Made by a program: the position numbers and the translations under genes | Source of the DNA: Litorisediminicola beolgyonensis | GTDB taxonomy: Bacteria > Pseudomonadota > Alphaproteobacteria > Rhodobacterales > Rhodobacteraceae | Assembly: GCF_042679605.1 (NCBI RefSeq) | Contig: NZ_JBHTMU010000040.1 | Span: 1 to 34,742, forward strand | Reading direction: 5' to 3' | DNA length: 34,742 nt | Part shown: positions 12,087 through 19,665 of the stretch, in pieces | Position numbering within the stretch: position 1 is the stretch's first letter | How the letters are laid out: each line of letters starts with the position of its first letter | Notes under the pieces: model-generated | Told to the model about the DNA's origin: nothing | Seen by the model: only the letters and a program-made list of their open reading frames with translations | The model's database searches: none

Positions 12087-13097
12087 TCAGAGAATGCCTT
12101 CGTAGATCGGGCCGAGCGTCTCGGTCTCGAACAGCGAGGAGACCGAGGTGCCGTTCCAGATGTTCAGGATCGCCTGCGCGAACATCGGCGCCGTCGGCAC
12201 GACGCGGATATTGGGCGCGGCCTGGGTCGCGGCGGTGGCCTCGATCGAATCGGTGACGACCAGCGATTTCATCACCGAGTTGGAGATCCGCTCGACCGCG
12301 GGCCCGGACAGAACGCCGTGGGTGATATAGGCGTGGACCTCGGTCGCGCCGTGATCCTTGAGCACTTCCGCCGCCTTGCAGAGCGTCCCGGCGGTGTCGC
12401 AGATGTCGTCGACGATGATGCAGCGCTTGCCCGAGACGTCGCCGATCACTGTCATCTCGGCCACTTCGCCCGGCTTCTCGCGGCGCTTGTCGACGATCGA
12501 GAGCGGCGCGTTGATCCGCTTGGCCAGCTCGCGCGCCCGCGCCACGCCGCCGACATCGGGCGAGACGACCATGACGTCGCCCAGCGTGTCCTTGAACTGG
12601 CTCAGGATGTCGATGGCGAAGATCGGCGAGGCGTAAAGGTTGTCCACTGGGATGTCGAAGAAGCCCTGGATCTGCGCGGCGTGCAGATCCATCGTCAGCA
12701 CCCGCTCAATCCCGGCCTCGGCGATCATGTTGGCCACCAGCTTGGCGGTGATCGGAGTGCGCGCCTTGGTGCGGCGGTCCTGCCGTGCATAGCCGAAATA
12801 CGGGATCACCGCGGTGATCCGCGCCGCCGAGGAGCGCCGCAGCGCATCGGACATGATCAGGAGCTCCATCAGGTTGTCATTGGCCGGGTTCGAGGTCGAC
12901 TGGAGGATGAACATGTCCTCGCCGCGGACGTTCTCGAAGACCTCGACGAAGATCTCCTGATCGTTGAAGCGCTCGACCCTGGCATCGACCAGACCCACCG
13001 ACATGCCGCGATAGAGCGACATGCGTCGCGCGATGGCCCGCGCCAGCGGCAGATTTGCGTTACCGGAGATGAGCTTGGGTTCGACGACGGTGGGCAT
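12087..13097 (-). CDS. prs: Ribose-phosphate pyrophosphokinase (PRPP synthetase)
   Basis: A 336-residue class I PRPP synthetase that makes phosphoribosyl pyrophosphate from ribose 5-phosphate and ATP for purine, pyrimidine, His, Trp and NAD synthesis. Visible signatures are FNDQEIFVEV, the ATP-loop PYFGYARQDRR, VLTMDLHAAQIQGFF (the PRPP synthase signature), and the PRPP-binding loop IIVDDICDTAGT around Asp230-Asp231. The protein is slightly longer than E. coli Prs (315), with a longer C-terminus ending in ETLGPIYEGIL. Repeat copy B follows the stop codon. The PRPP it makes feeds the pathway of pyrB nearby. Confidence 0.98.
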   Translation of the reverse strand: MPTVVEPKLISGNANLPLARAIARRMSLYRGMSVGLVDARVERFNDQEIFVEVFENVRGEDMFILQSTSNPANDNLMELLIMSDALRRSSAARITAVIPYFGYARQDRRTKARTPITAKLVANMIAEAGIERVLTMDLHAAQIQGFFDIPVDNLYASPIFAIDILSQFKDTLGDVMVVSPDVGGVARARELAKRINAPLSIVDKRREKPGEVAEMTVIGDVSGKRCIIVDDICDTAGTLCKAAEVLKDHGATEVHAYITHGVLSGPAVERISNSVMKSLVVTDSIEATAATQAAPNIRVVPTAPMFAQAILNIWNGTSVSSLFETETLGPIYEGIL

Positions 13098-13189
13098 GAA
13101 GCAGCAGTCCTGAAGGAATCGGTTCTTTGCCGCCCGCTTATCACGCGCTATCTGGGGTGCATAGAACGGGCGAAAGACGGGCGGACGGC

Positions 13190-13783
13190 ATGGCGCATAT
13201 CGATTACTATTTCACGACTCTGTCGCCCTTTTCCTATCTCGCGGGCAATCGGCTCGAAGAGATCGCGGCCGAGACCGGCGCCAGCATCAAGTACAAGCCG
13301 CTCGACATCATGGCGCTCTTCGCGCGGACCGGCGGCACGCCTCCGGGCGAGCGGCATCCCTCGCGGATGGAGTACCGGGCGCAGGACCTCTTGCGGCAGT
13401 CCAAGAGGCTCGACATGCCGTTCCATCTCAGCCCCGCGCATGTGCCGACCAATGCCGCGCCGTCCTCCTATGCGATCATCGCCGCGCAGCGTGCCGGCGG
13501 CGGCGATCTCGGGGCGCTGGTGCAGGCGATCCTGCGCGCGGCCTGGGCCGAGCAGAAGGACATCGCCGATGACGGCGTGATCCGCAAGAGCCTCGAGGCG
13601 AGCGGCTTCGATCCCGAGCTGACCACCAAGGGGCTTCTCATGGGCGCCGAGGCCTATGCCGCCAATCTCGAACATGCGGTGGTCCAGGGCGTGTTCGGCG
13701 CGCCCTTCTACGTCGTCGACGACGGCGCGAAGTTCTGGGGGCAGGATCGGCTCGACGATCTGCACGCGCATCTCAAGGGCTGA
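13190..13783 (+). CDS. 2-hydroxychromene-2-carboxylate isomerase / DsbA-like thioredoxin-fold protein
   Basis: A 197-residue protein of the DsbA/GST-kappa thioredoxin fold. It opens with DYYFTTLSPFSYLAG, where a Ser (rather than a CxxC) sits at the active-site turn, as in HCCA isomerases. It ends with GVFGAPFYVVDDGAKFWGQDRLDDL, the family's cis-Pro strand and C-terminal signature. Such proteins bind glutathione and isomerise hydroxychromene carboxylates in naphthalene degradation, but most chromosomal copies have no such pathway and their substrate is unknown. I chose the ATG at 13190; a longer frame starts at 13127 but would add a sequence with no family resemblance. It is divergent to prs. 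Confidence 0.85.
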   Translation: MAHIDYYFTTLSPFSYLAGNRLEEIAAETGASIKYKPLDIMALFARTGGTPPGERHPSRMEYRAQDLLRQSKRLDMPFHLSPAHVPTNAAPSSYAIIAAQRAGGGDLGALVQAILRAAWAEQKDIADDGVIRKSLEASGFDPELTTKGLLMGAEAYAANLEHAVVQGVFGAPFYVVDDGAKFWGQDRLDDLHAHLKG

Positions 13784-13794
13784 GCCGCTCCGCA

Positions 13795-14586
13795 ATGTCG
13801 CTGTCTCTCCATTGCCGCCGCCTCGGGCGCGGGCCGCGCGACGCGCTGGCCGTCCATTGCTCTCTGGCGCATGGCGAGGCGTTCGCTCCCCTTGCCGCGC
13901 ATCTGCCGATGCTGAGCCTCCATGCGCCTGATCTGCCCGGGCACGGGCGGTCGCCCGGGATGCCGGAGGGGCAGGATTATCACCGTGCCGCGACCGCGGC
14001 GCTGCGGGCTCTGCCCGAGGCCGAGGGGTCGCTTTTGATCGGCCACAGCCTCGGGGCGACGCTGGCGCTGCGGATGGCGCTTGAGCGGGAGAGCCCGCCC
14101 GAGACGCTGGTGCTGATCGAGCCGGTGCTGTTCGCCGCCGCCGCGGCGACCGCGCCGGAGCTTCTTCAGAGCGAGCACGCGGATGCGGTCCGGATCGGAC
14201 GCGCGTTCGAGGCGGGCGAGACCGAGGCCGTGGCGCGCGAGTTCACCGCGCGCTGGGGGGACGGGCGCCCGTGGGAGAGTCTGCCGCGCGAGGCGCGGGC
14301 GCGGTTCACGGCGCAGATACCTTTGATCGCGGCCACCGATCCCGCGCTGCGGCTGGACAACGGCAATCTCCTTGCGCCGGGACGGCTGGAGGGGCTGACC
14401 TCGCGTGTTCTCCTGATCCGCGGCTCGGAGAGCCCGCCGATCGTCGCCGCGATCCATGCCGCTCTTCTGGCGCGGCTGCCACAGGCGCGGGAGCGGGTCG
14501 TGGAGGGCGCGGGGCACATGGCTCCGGTCACCCATGCCGCCGAGGTGGCCGAGGCGATCGCGTCGGAGCTTGCCCTGATCGCGTGA
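13795..14586 (+). CDS. Alpha/beta-fold hydrolase
   Basis: A 263-residue alpha/beta hydrolase. The nucleophile elbow GHSLG places Ser85. The early DLPGHGRSPG strand-loop is the standard family signature, and GAGHMAP near the C-terminus provides the catalytic His241. The acid is expected in the GSESPPIV loop near residue 205. The region that usually holds the oxyanion HG motif reads VHCSLAHG, with the HG displaced. There is no signal peptide, so it is cytosolic. It starts 11 bases after the isomerase stop and is probably co-transcribed with it. The substrate is unknown; an esterase or thioesterase is plausible. Confidence 0.85.
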   Translation: MSLSLHCRRLGRGPRDALAVHCSLAHGEAFAPLAAHLPMLSLHAPDLPGHGRSPGMPEGQDYHRAATAALRALPEAEGSLLIGHSLGATLALRMALERESPPETLVLIEPVLFAAAAATAPELLQSEHADAVRIGRAFEAGETEAVAREFTARWGDGRPWESLPREARARFTAQIPLIAATDPALRLDNGNLLAPGRLEGLTSRVLLIRGSESPPIVAAIHAALLARLPQARERVVEGAGHMAPVTHAAEVAEAIASELALIA

Positions 14587-14609
14587 GGGTCCGAGCGCGG
14601 CTCGGGCCC
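14587..14609. terminator. Hairpin between convergent genes (possible bidirectional terminator)
   Basis: GGGTCCGAGC (14587-14596) pairs with GCTCGGGCCC (14600-14609) through a 3-base loop, with one G-T wobble. It lies in the 30-base gap between the convergent hydrolase and plsY stops. There is no T tract on either side, so it may act with Rho. Confidence 0.5.
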
Positions 14610-14616
14610 AGTGCGG

Positions 14617-15225
14617 TCAGCTCTTGCGCCCGACCCGGGGTTCGGTCCCCGCGCGCAGCCGTGCGATATTGCTGCGGTGGCGCCAGTAGATCAGCAGTGC
14701 CAGAACGATCCCGAGGACGACCATGCTCAGCCGTCCGGTCAGGATCAGCCAGATCGGCGTCAGACCGGCGGCGGTCAGCGCGCCCACGGAGGAGATCCGC
14801 GACAGCGCGAGGCCCGCGACCCAGGAGGCGCAGGCGAGAAGTCCGACGGGCCAGCTGAGCGCCAGGACCACGCCGAGGAAGGTCGCCACGCCCTTGCCGC
14901 CCTTGAATCCCAGCCAGACCGGATAGCAGTGCCCGAAAAACGCCGCGAGGGCCGCGACCTGCGCGGCGTCTCCGCCCGCGATGGTCCGGGCGACGATCAC
15001 CGCCACCGCGCCCTTGAGACCGTCGAGGAGAAGCGTGGCCGCGCCGGCGGCCTTCGAGCCGGTGCGCAGAACGTTGGTCGCGCCGATATTGCCCGACCCG
15101 ATCTGGCGCGGATCGCCGAGGCCCATGACCCGCGTGATCACCAGCCCGAACGGGACCGAGCCGATCAGGTAGGCCCCGAGCGCCAGGACGAGCAGCAGCG
15201 GTATCGCGGTGTCGAACTCAGGCAT
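14617..15225 (-). CDS. plsY: Acyl-phosphate glycerol-3-phosphate acyltransferase
   Basis: A 202-residue integral membrane enzyme with about five transmembrane helices that transfers the acyl group from acyl-phosphate to glycerol-3-phosphate, the first step of phospholipid synthesis. The three PlsY loop motifs are visible: YLIGSVPFG, GSGNIGATNVLR, and LGFKGGKGVAT. The ATG overlaps the stop of the upstream dihydroorotase homologue (TGATG), so it is translationally coupled; a GTG one codon earlier is an alternative. Its place at the end of a pyrimidine operon is unusual in function but is likely conserved in this family. Confidence 0.95.
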   Translation of the reverse strand: MPEFDTAIPLLLVLALGAYLIGSVPFGLVITRVMGLGDPRQIGSGNIGATNVLRTGSKAAGAATLLLDGLKGAVAVIVARTIAGGDAAQVAALAAFFGHCYPVWLGFKGGKGVATFLGVVLALSWPVGLLACASWVAGLALSRISSVGALTAAGLTPIWLILTGRLSMVVLGIVLALLIYWRHRSNIARLRAGTEPRVGRKS

Positions 15226-16523
15226 CACTCCACCCGGTAGATGATCTCTCCGGCCACGATGGTCATCAGCACCCGCCCTTGCAAGCGCGCGCCGTCGAAC
15301 GGCGTGTTCTTTGACTTAGAGAGAAGTTTGAAGCGGTCGAGCACGATCGGCTTGTCGGGATCGAAGAGCACCAGGTCGGCGGGGGCTCCTTTCGCCAGGC
15401 GACCGGTCTCGAGACCGAGCCGCTTCGACGGGTTTAAAGACAGCGCGCGGAAGAGGGTGGGCAGGTCCAGCTCGCCCGCGTGGTAGAGGCGCAGAAGCAC
15501 CGGCAGCATGGTCTCGAGACCGACCGCACCGGCGGCGGCCTCCTCAAAAGGCAGGCGCTTGCTTTCCTCGTCCTGCGGCGTGTGCATCGACTGGATGGTG
15601 TCGATCAGGCCGGAGAGCACCGCCTCGACCACGGCCTGGCGATCCTCTTCGGAGCGGAGCGGCGGCTTGACCTTGAAGAAGGTGCGGTAATCGGCGACGT
15701 CGAGCTCGTTCAGCGTCAGGTGATGGATCGAGGTGCCCGCGGTCACGTCGAGCCCGTTGGCCTTGGCCCGCTCCAGCGCGGGCAGGCTGCGCGCGGCGGT
15801 GATCTGGTCGGCGTGGTAGCGCACGCCGGTCATCTCGACGAGCGCCATGTCGCGGTCGAAGCCCATGCGCTCGGCCATCGGCGAGACCGCCGGAAGCCCC
15901 CGGAGGGAGGCGAACTTGCCCGAGGTCGCGGCGGCGCCCGCCGAGAGCGTCGGCTCCTGCGGATGCGCCATGACGAGCGCGCCGAGCGAGCGGGCATAGG
16001 TCATGGCGCGCGACAGGACCTTGGTGTCGACGCAGACCGCGTCGCAATCCGAGAACGCGACCGCGCCCGCATCCATCAGGAAGCCGATCTCGGTCATCTC
16101 GTGACCGGCGCGGCCCTTGGTCAGCGCCGCCATCGGCAGCACCCTGACCGGCGACACCTCGTTGGCGCGGCGGCGGATGAACTCGAGCACCTCGGGCGTG
16201 TCGATCGCGGGCAGGGTGTCGGGGCGCGTGACCATGGTGGTCACCCCGCCCGCCGCGGCAGCGAGCCCCGCGGAGCGGAAGCTCTCCTTGTGGCGCTCGC
16301 CCGGCTCGCAGACCTTCACGCCGATATCGACGATCCCCGGCGCCAGGGCCTTGCCGCGCGCGTCGACGCGGTTCTCGGGCGGCACGCGCTCTGCCAGCTC
16401 CGGGTCGATGGGGCCCTCGAAGCGCGCGGCGATGCGCCCGGCCTCGATCAGGAGGCCGCCCTCGGTCTCGGTCCCGGCCTCGGGATCGACGAGGCGCGCG
16501 TTATGGAGGAGGAGCGCCGTCAT
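15225..16523 (-). CDS. Dihydroorotase homologue lacking the metal site (pseudo-dihydroorotase, PyrC-like)
   Basis: A 432-residue amidohydrolase-fold protein aligned to type I dihydroorotase by ALAPGIVDIGVKVCEPGERHKESF, AAAGGVTTMVTRPDT, TSGKFASLRGLPAVSPMAE, GTSIHHLTLNE and VKPPLRSEEDR. The HxH metal pair is replaced by Gly68-Val-Lys70. The HxxH region reads YHADQIT, with Gln240 for the second His. The catalytic Asp of TDHAPH is replaced in SMHTPQ (Met313). It is therefore unlikely to hydrolyse dihydroorotate. By analogy with the inactive PyrC' of Pseudomonas, it may hold aspartate transcarbamoylase together. It is cotranscribed with pyrB. Annotation as plain pyrC would probably be wrong; an active dihydroorotase should exist elsewhere. 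Start: the Met of MTALLLHNAR, seven bases after the preceding stop. Confidence 0.85.
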   Translation of the reverse strand: MTALLLHNARLVDPEAGTETEGGLLIEAGRIAARFEGPIDPELAERVPPENRVDARGKALAPGIVDIGVKVCEPGERHKESFRSAGLAAAAGGVTTMVTRPDTLPAIDTPEVLEFIRRRANEVSPVRVLPMAALTKGRAGHEMTEIGFLMDAGAVAFSDCDAVCVDTKVLSRAMTYARSLGALVMAHPQEPTLSAGAAATSGKFASLRGLPAVSPMAERMGFDRDMALVEMTGVRYHADQITAARSLPALERAKANGLDVTAGTSIHHLTLNELDVADYRTFFKVKPPLRSEEDRQAVVEAVLSGLIDTIQSMHTPQDEESKRLPFEEAAAGAVGLETMLPVLLRLYHAGELDLPTLFRALSLNPSKRLGLETGRLAKGAPADLVLFDPDKPIVLDRFKLLSKSKNTPFDGARLQGRVLMTIVAGEIIYRVE

Positions 16524-16530
16524 GTCCCGC

Positions 16531-17085
16531 TCAGCGCCCGAGCCCGAAGGCATAGGCAAGAACGCCTAGCGTGAAGGCGCTGACGACGATGATCAGCGCG
16601 CGGAGGAGCGGCGAGCCGCCGATGCTGCGCGTGCCGGTGCCGCCGGGCTGGACGTGCCCCTCGGCTGCCTTGCTGCGGACCTTGCCTTGGGCGCGGGTGC
16701 CCTGCGGCTCCGAGAATGTGCCGATCCAGCGCAGGGGAGAGGCCACGGTCAGGGTCTGGGCCTGGTGGCCGAAAGCCTCGGAGGGCACGATCACCACATG
16801 GCCGGTCAGCGCGTCGATCTGCGACCGCGCGCCGCGAAACTCCTCGCCGCCGAGGCCGTAGGCTTCGGCGAGATAGCTCGAGAGCGTCATCGGCAGGATC
16901 TCCCGCACCGAGATGACCTCGACGAAGCCGGGCCTCAGCCGGTCGGCGCCGAGCGCGTATTGCAGCGGCCATTCGCCGGTCCCGGCCTGCGCCGTGAACC
17001 GCTCGATCGCCTCGGGCGGCAGATCGAGATGGAAAAGCCGGACCGTGCCGGATTCGCTGCTCGGGATGTCCATCCGCGTACTCAC
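16531..17085 (-). CDS. Uncharacterised protein with C-terminal membrane anchor, between pyrB and pseudo-pyrC
   Basis: A 184-residue protein I do not recognise by function. It starts with GTG in a four-base overlap with the pyrB stop (GTGA) and ends seven bases before the dihydroorotase homologue, so all three are probably made together. Residues 1-115 look like a compact soluble domain (VRLFHLDLPPEAIERF, GVGF-less, with IVPSEAFGHQAQTL). Residues ~120-158 are Gly/Thr/Arg-rich and probably disordered. A single hydrophobic helix (ALIIVVSAFTLGVLAYAFGL) ends the chain, which would place the bulk in the cytoplasm as a tail-anchored protein. Such genes may be mislabelled as aspartate carbamoyltransferase because of position. 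Confidence 0.8.
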   Translation of the reverse strand: MSTRMDIPSSESGTVRLFHLDLPPEAIERFTAQAGTGEWPLQYALGADRLRPGFVEVISVREILPMTLSSYLAEAYGLGGEEFRGARSQIDALTGHVVIVPSEAFGHQAQTLTVASPLRWIGTFSEPQGTRAQGKVRSKAAEGHVQPGGTGTRSIGGSPLLRALIIVVSAFTLGVLAYAFGLGR

Positions 17086-18032
17086 ACCATCACCTCTTTC
17101 GGACTGGCCCGCAGGTTGCGGGCGAGAAGATCGAGCGCGGCCATGCGCACCGCGACCCCCATCTCCACCTGTTCCTGGATCACCGAGCGGTTGATATCGT
17201 CGGCGATGGTGCCGTCGATCTCGACCCCGCGGTTCATCGGCCCGGGATGCATCACGATCGCGTCGGGCTTGGCGATGTCGAGCTTCTCGGCATCGAGCCC
17301 GTAGCGGTGGTAATATTCCCGCTCGGACGGGATGAACCCGCCATCCATGCGCTCTTTCTGCAGCCGGAGCATCATCACCACGTCCGCATCTTTGAGACCT
17401 TCGGCCATGTCATGGGTGACCTCGACCCCGAAGCTCTCGATCCCCGCGGGCATCAGCGTCGGCGGGCCGACGAGGCGGATGCGGTTCTCCATCTTGTGCA
17501 GCAGCAGGATGTTCGAGCGCGCCACTCGGCTATGCGCGATGTCGCCGCAGATCGCCACGGTCAGCCGGTGCAGCCGTCCCTTGGCGCGGCGGATCGTCAG
17601 CGCGTCGAGGAGCGCCTGGGTCGGGTGTTCGTGCCGCCCGTCGCCCGCGTTCAGGACCGCGCAATTGACCTTCTGGGCCAGGAGATCGACCGCGCCCGAT
17701 TGCGGGTGGCGCACCACGAGAAGGTCGGGATGCATGGCGTTGAGCGTCAGCGCCGTGTCGATCAGGGTTTCGCCCTTCTTGATCGAGGAGGCCTGCATCG
17801 CCATCGACATCACGTCCGCCCCGAGCCGCTTGCCCGCAAGTTCGAAGCTCGCCTGGGTGCGGGTGGAGTTCTCGAAGAACATGTTGATCTGGGTGCGGCC
17901 GGCCAGCACCTCGGCATGTTTCTCGGCGCGCCGGTTCAGCGTCACGTAGCGGTCGGCGAGGTCGAGAATCGTGGCGATCTCGTCGGGACGCAGGGGGTCG
18001 ATCCCCAGAAGGTGACGTTGGTCGAAGCGCAT
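17082..18032 (-). CDS. pyrB: Aspartate carbamoyltransferase catalytic subunit
   Basis: A 316-residue enzyme that joins carbamoyl phosphate and aspartate in the first committed step of pyrimidine synthesis. The carbamoyl-phosphate signature FFENSTRTQASFE (Ser56, Thr57, Arg58, Thr59) is present, as are SSIKKGET (Lys86), HEHPTQALLDA (His136) and the HPGPMNRGVE aspartate-loop. There is no pyrI regulatory chain nearby, in line with the class A arrangement where a dihydroorotase-like protein partners PyrB. It is the first gene of pyrB-unknown-pseudo-pyrC-plsY. Confidence 0.97.
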   Translation of the reverse strand: MRFDQRHLLGIDPLRPDEIATILDLADRYVTLNRRAEKHAEVLAGRTQINMFFENSTRTQASFELAGKRLGADVMSMAMQASSIKKGETLIDTALTLNAMHPDLLVVRHPQSGAVDLLAQKVNCAVLNAGDGRHEHPTQALLDALTIRRAKGRLHRLTVAICGDIAHSRVARSNILLLHKMENRIRLVGPPTLMPAGIESFGVEVTHDMAEGLKDADVVMMLRLQKERMDGGFIPSEREYYHRYGLDAEKLDIAKPDAIVMHPGPMNRGVEIDGTIADDINRSVIQEQVEMGVAVRMAALDLLARNLRASPKEVMV

Positions 18033-18144
18033 GGGCGGAACAGTTCCGTGCTCGGGTCGGGGCGGTTATAGGAAGCGCGCCCCGGGAAGCCAAGATGCCG
18101 CACTCCGGGGTGGCGGATTTGGCCGAAAGGCGCGTGCCGCGCCT

Positions 18145-18194
18145 GCGAGAGACGCTGCCTCTCGCGCTCTCCGGGAATATTTATGGACAGATGA
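18145..18194 (+). repeat. Intergenic hairpin repeat, copy C
   Basis: The third copy: hairpin GCGAGAG-acgctgc-CTCTCGC, then the core CCGGGAATATTTAT and GGACAGATGA. Unlike copies A and B it lies between divergent genes (pyrB and the glycosylase) and ends about 54 bases upstream of the glycosylase start, so it cannot be a simple 3'-end element in this position. Confidence 0.8.
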
Positions 18195-18247
18195 GGCCCA
18201 GGGCGGGGGCGCTTCCGGTCGGTCGCGGGCGCGGGTAGGGTGCCGTC

Positions 18248-19033
18248 ATGGAATCGGCTCTGGACTGGCACAGCGCGCGGGCGATGCTCGAATGGCAGGT
18301 GGATCTCGGCGTGACCGAGACCATCTCGGAGACGCCTGTGAACCGGTTCGAGGCCGCGCGCGAGGCGGTGGCCGAGCGCGCCGCACGGGCCGCGGTGGCG
18401 TCGGTCGCGGTGCTTGCCGAGGAGGACCCGGTGGCGCTGGCGCGGGCCGCGTCGGCAGGGGCCGGGGATCTGGACGCCCTGCGCGGGGCGCTTGCGGATT
18501 TCGAGGCCTGTCCGTTGAAGCGCGGGGCGCGCAGCCTGGTGTTCAGCGACGGTCTGCCGGGCGCGCGGGTGATGGTGATCGGCGAGGCGCCGGGGCGCGA
18601 CGAGGACCGCGAGGGGCGGCCTTTCGTGGGACGCGCGGGCCAGCTTCTCGACCGGATGCTCGAGGCGATCGGCCTGTCGCGCGGCGCCGGGGAGGCCGAG
18701 CGTGCGGTCTACATCACCAACGTTCTGCCCTGGCGGCCGCCGCAGAACCGCGACCCGAAGCCGGACGAGATCGCGATGATGCTGCCGTTTCTCGAGCGTC
18801 ACGTGGCGCTGGCCAGGCCGGATATGCTTGTCTTGATGGGCAATATTTCGTGCCAGGCGGTGCTGGGGCGGCGCGGGATCACGCGGTTGCGCGGGCTCTG
18901 GGCCGAGGCCTGGGGCCGCCCGGTGATGCCGATGTTCCACCCGGCCTATCTCTTGCGCACGCCGCAGGCCAAGCGCGAGGCCTGGGCCGATCTTCTGGAG
19001 TTGAAGGCGCGGCTGGAGAAGGGGGCGACATGA
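18248..19033 (+). CDS. Family-4-like uracil-DNA glycosylase without the full Fe-S cysteine set
   Basis: A 261-residue protein. Motif A GEAPGRDEDREGRPFVG (from residue 112) and motif B FHPAYLLR (His231) identify the uracil-DNA glycosylase superfamily, families 4/5, which excises uracil from DNA. The first ~85 residues form an Ala-rich extension. The four cysteines that hold the 4Fe-4S cluster in family 4 are mostly gone: only Cys88 of the first pair remains, NVLPWRPP has Trp162 for Cys, and the fourth position is Met178. The other cysteine (Cys202) is not at a ligand position. Its stop overlaps moaB (ATGA). The function is probable; the cluster is probably absent. Confidence 0.85.
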   Translation: MESALDWHSARAMLEWQVDLGVTETISETPVNRFEAAREAVAERAARAAVASVAVLAEEDPVALARAASAGAGDLDALRGALADFEACPLKRGARSLVFSDGLPGARVMVIGEAPGRDEDREGRPFVGRAGQLLDRMLEAIGLSRGAGEAERAVYITNVLPWRPPQNRDPKPDEIAMMLPFLERHVALARPDMLVLMGNISCQAVLGRRGITRLRGLWAEAWGRPVMPMFHPAYLLRTPQAKREAWADLLELKARLEKGAT

Positions 19034-19572
19034 GCCGGATCGACGAGAGCCGCGACTTCGTGCCGGTGCGGATCGCCGTGCTGACCGTCAGCGACACGCG
19101 CACTCCGGGCGACGACCGTTCGGGCGATACGCTGGTGGCGCGGCTCGAGGCGGCGGGGCATGTGCTGGCGGCGCGCGCCATCTGCCGCGACGAGCGCGGC
19201 GAGATCGCCGAGAGGCTTTGGGCCTGGTGCGCCGATCCGGAGATCGACGTGGTGATCTCGACCGGCGGCACGGGGCTCACCGGCCGCGACGTGACGGTCG
19301 AGGCGCATCGCGACGTCTACGAGAAGGAGATCGACGCCTTCGGGACGGTCTTCACCATGGTCTCGATGGCGAAGATCGGCACCTCGGCGGTGCAGTCGCG
19401 CGCCACCGGAGGCGTTGCGCAGGGCACCTATCTCTTCGCGCTGCCGGGCTCGCCCGGGGCCTGCAAGGATGCCTGGGACGAGATCCTGGCGCTGCAGCTC
19501 GATTACCGGCACCGGCCCTGCAATTTCGTCGAGATCTTCCCGCGGCTCGACGAGCATCGCCGCCGGAAATAA
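19030..19572 (+). CDS. moaB: Molybdenum cofactor biosynthesis protein MoaB
   Basis: A 180-residue MoaB/MogA-family protein that adenylates molybdopterin before molybdate insertion. The fold opens with RIAVLTVSDTRTPGDDRSGD and contains the diagnostic STGGTGLTGRDVT substrate loop, followed by LPGSPGACKDAW near the C-terminus. The ATG overlaps the glycosylase stop (ATGA), indicating coupling. The cofactor made here is consumed by the products of mobA, mobB and fdhD 13 kb downstream. Confidence 0.95.
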   Translation: MSRIDESRDFVPVRIAVLTVSDTRTPGDDRSGDTLVARLEAAGHVLAARAICRDERGEIAERLWAWCADPEIDVVISTGGTGLTGRDVTVEAHRDVYEKEIDAFGTVFTMVSMAKIGTSAVQSRATGGVAQGTYLFALPGSPGACKDAWDEILALQLDYRHRPCNFVEIFPRLDEHRRRK

Positions 19573-19665
19573 GCCCGCGCGTCACGCGCTTGTCAGCCGC
19601 TTGGCTCTGGGCCGGGCGGCGCGGCGCGCGTATCATCCAAGGATGACGACCGGATCGGAGAGCCG

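Noticed and set aside
19577..19589. Short palindrome GCGCGTCACGCGC after moaB, identical to one at 32723-32735 between fdhD and mobA.
   Set aside because: A shared GC-only 13-mer is expected by chance several times in 35 kb of this composition; only the presence of a nearby GTCAGC at both sites hints at more.
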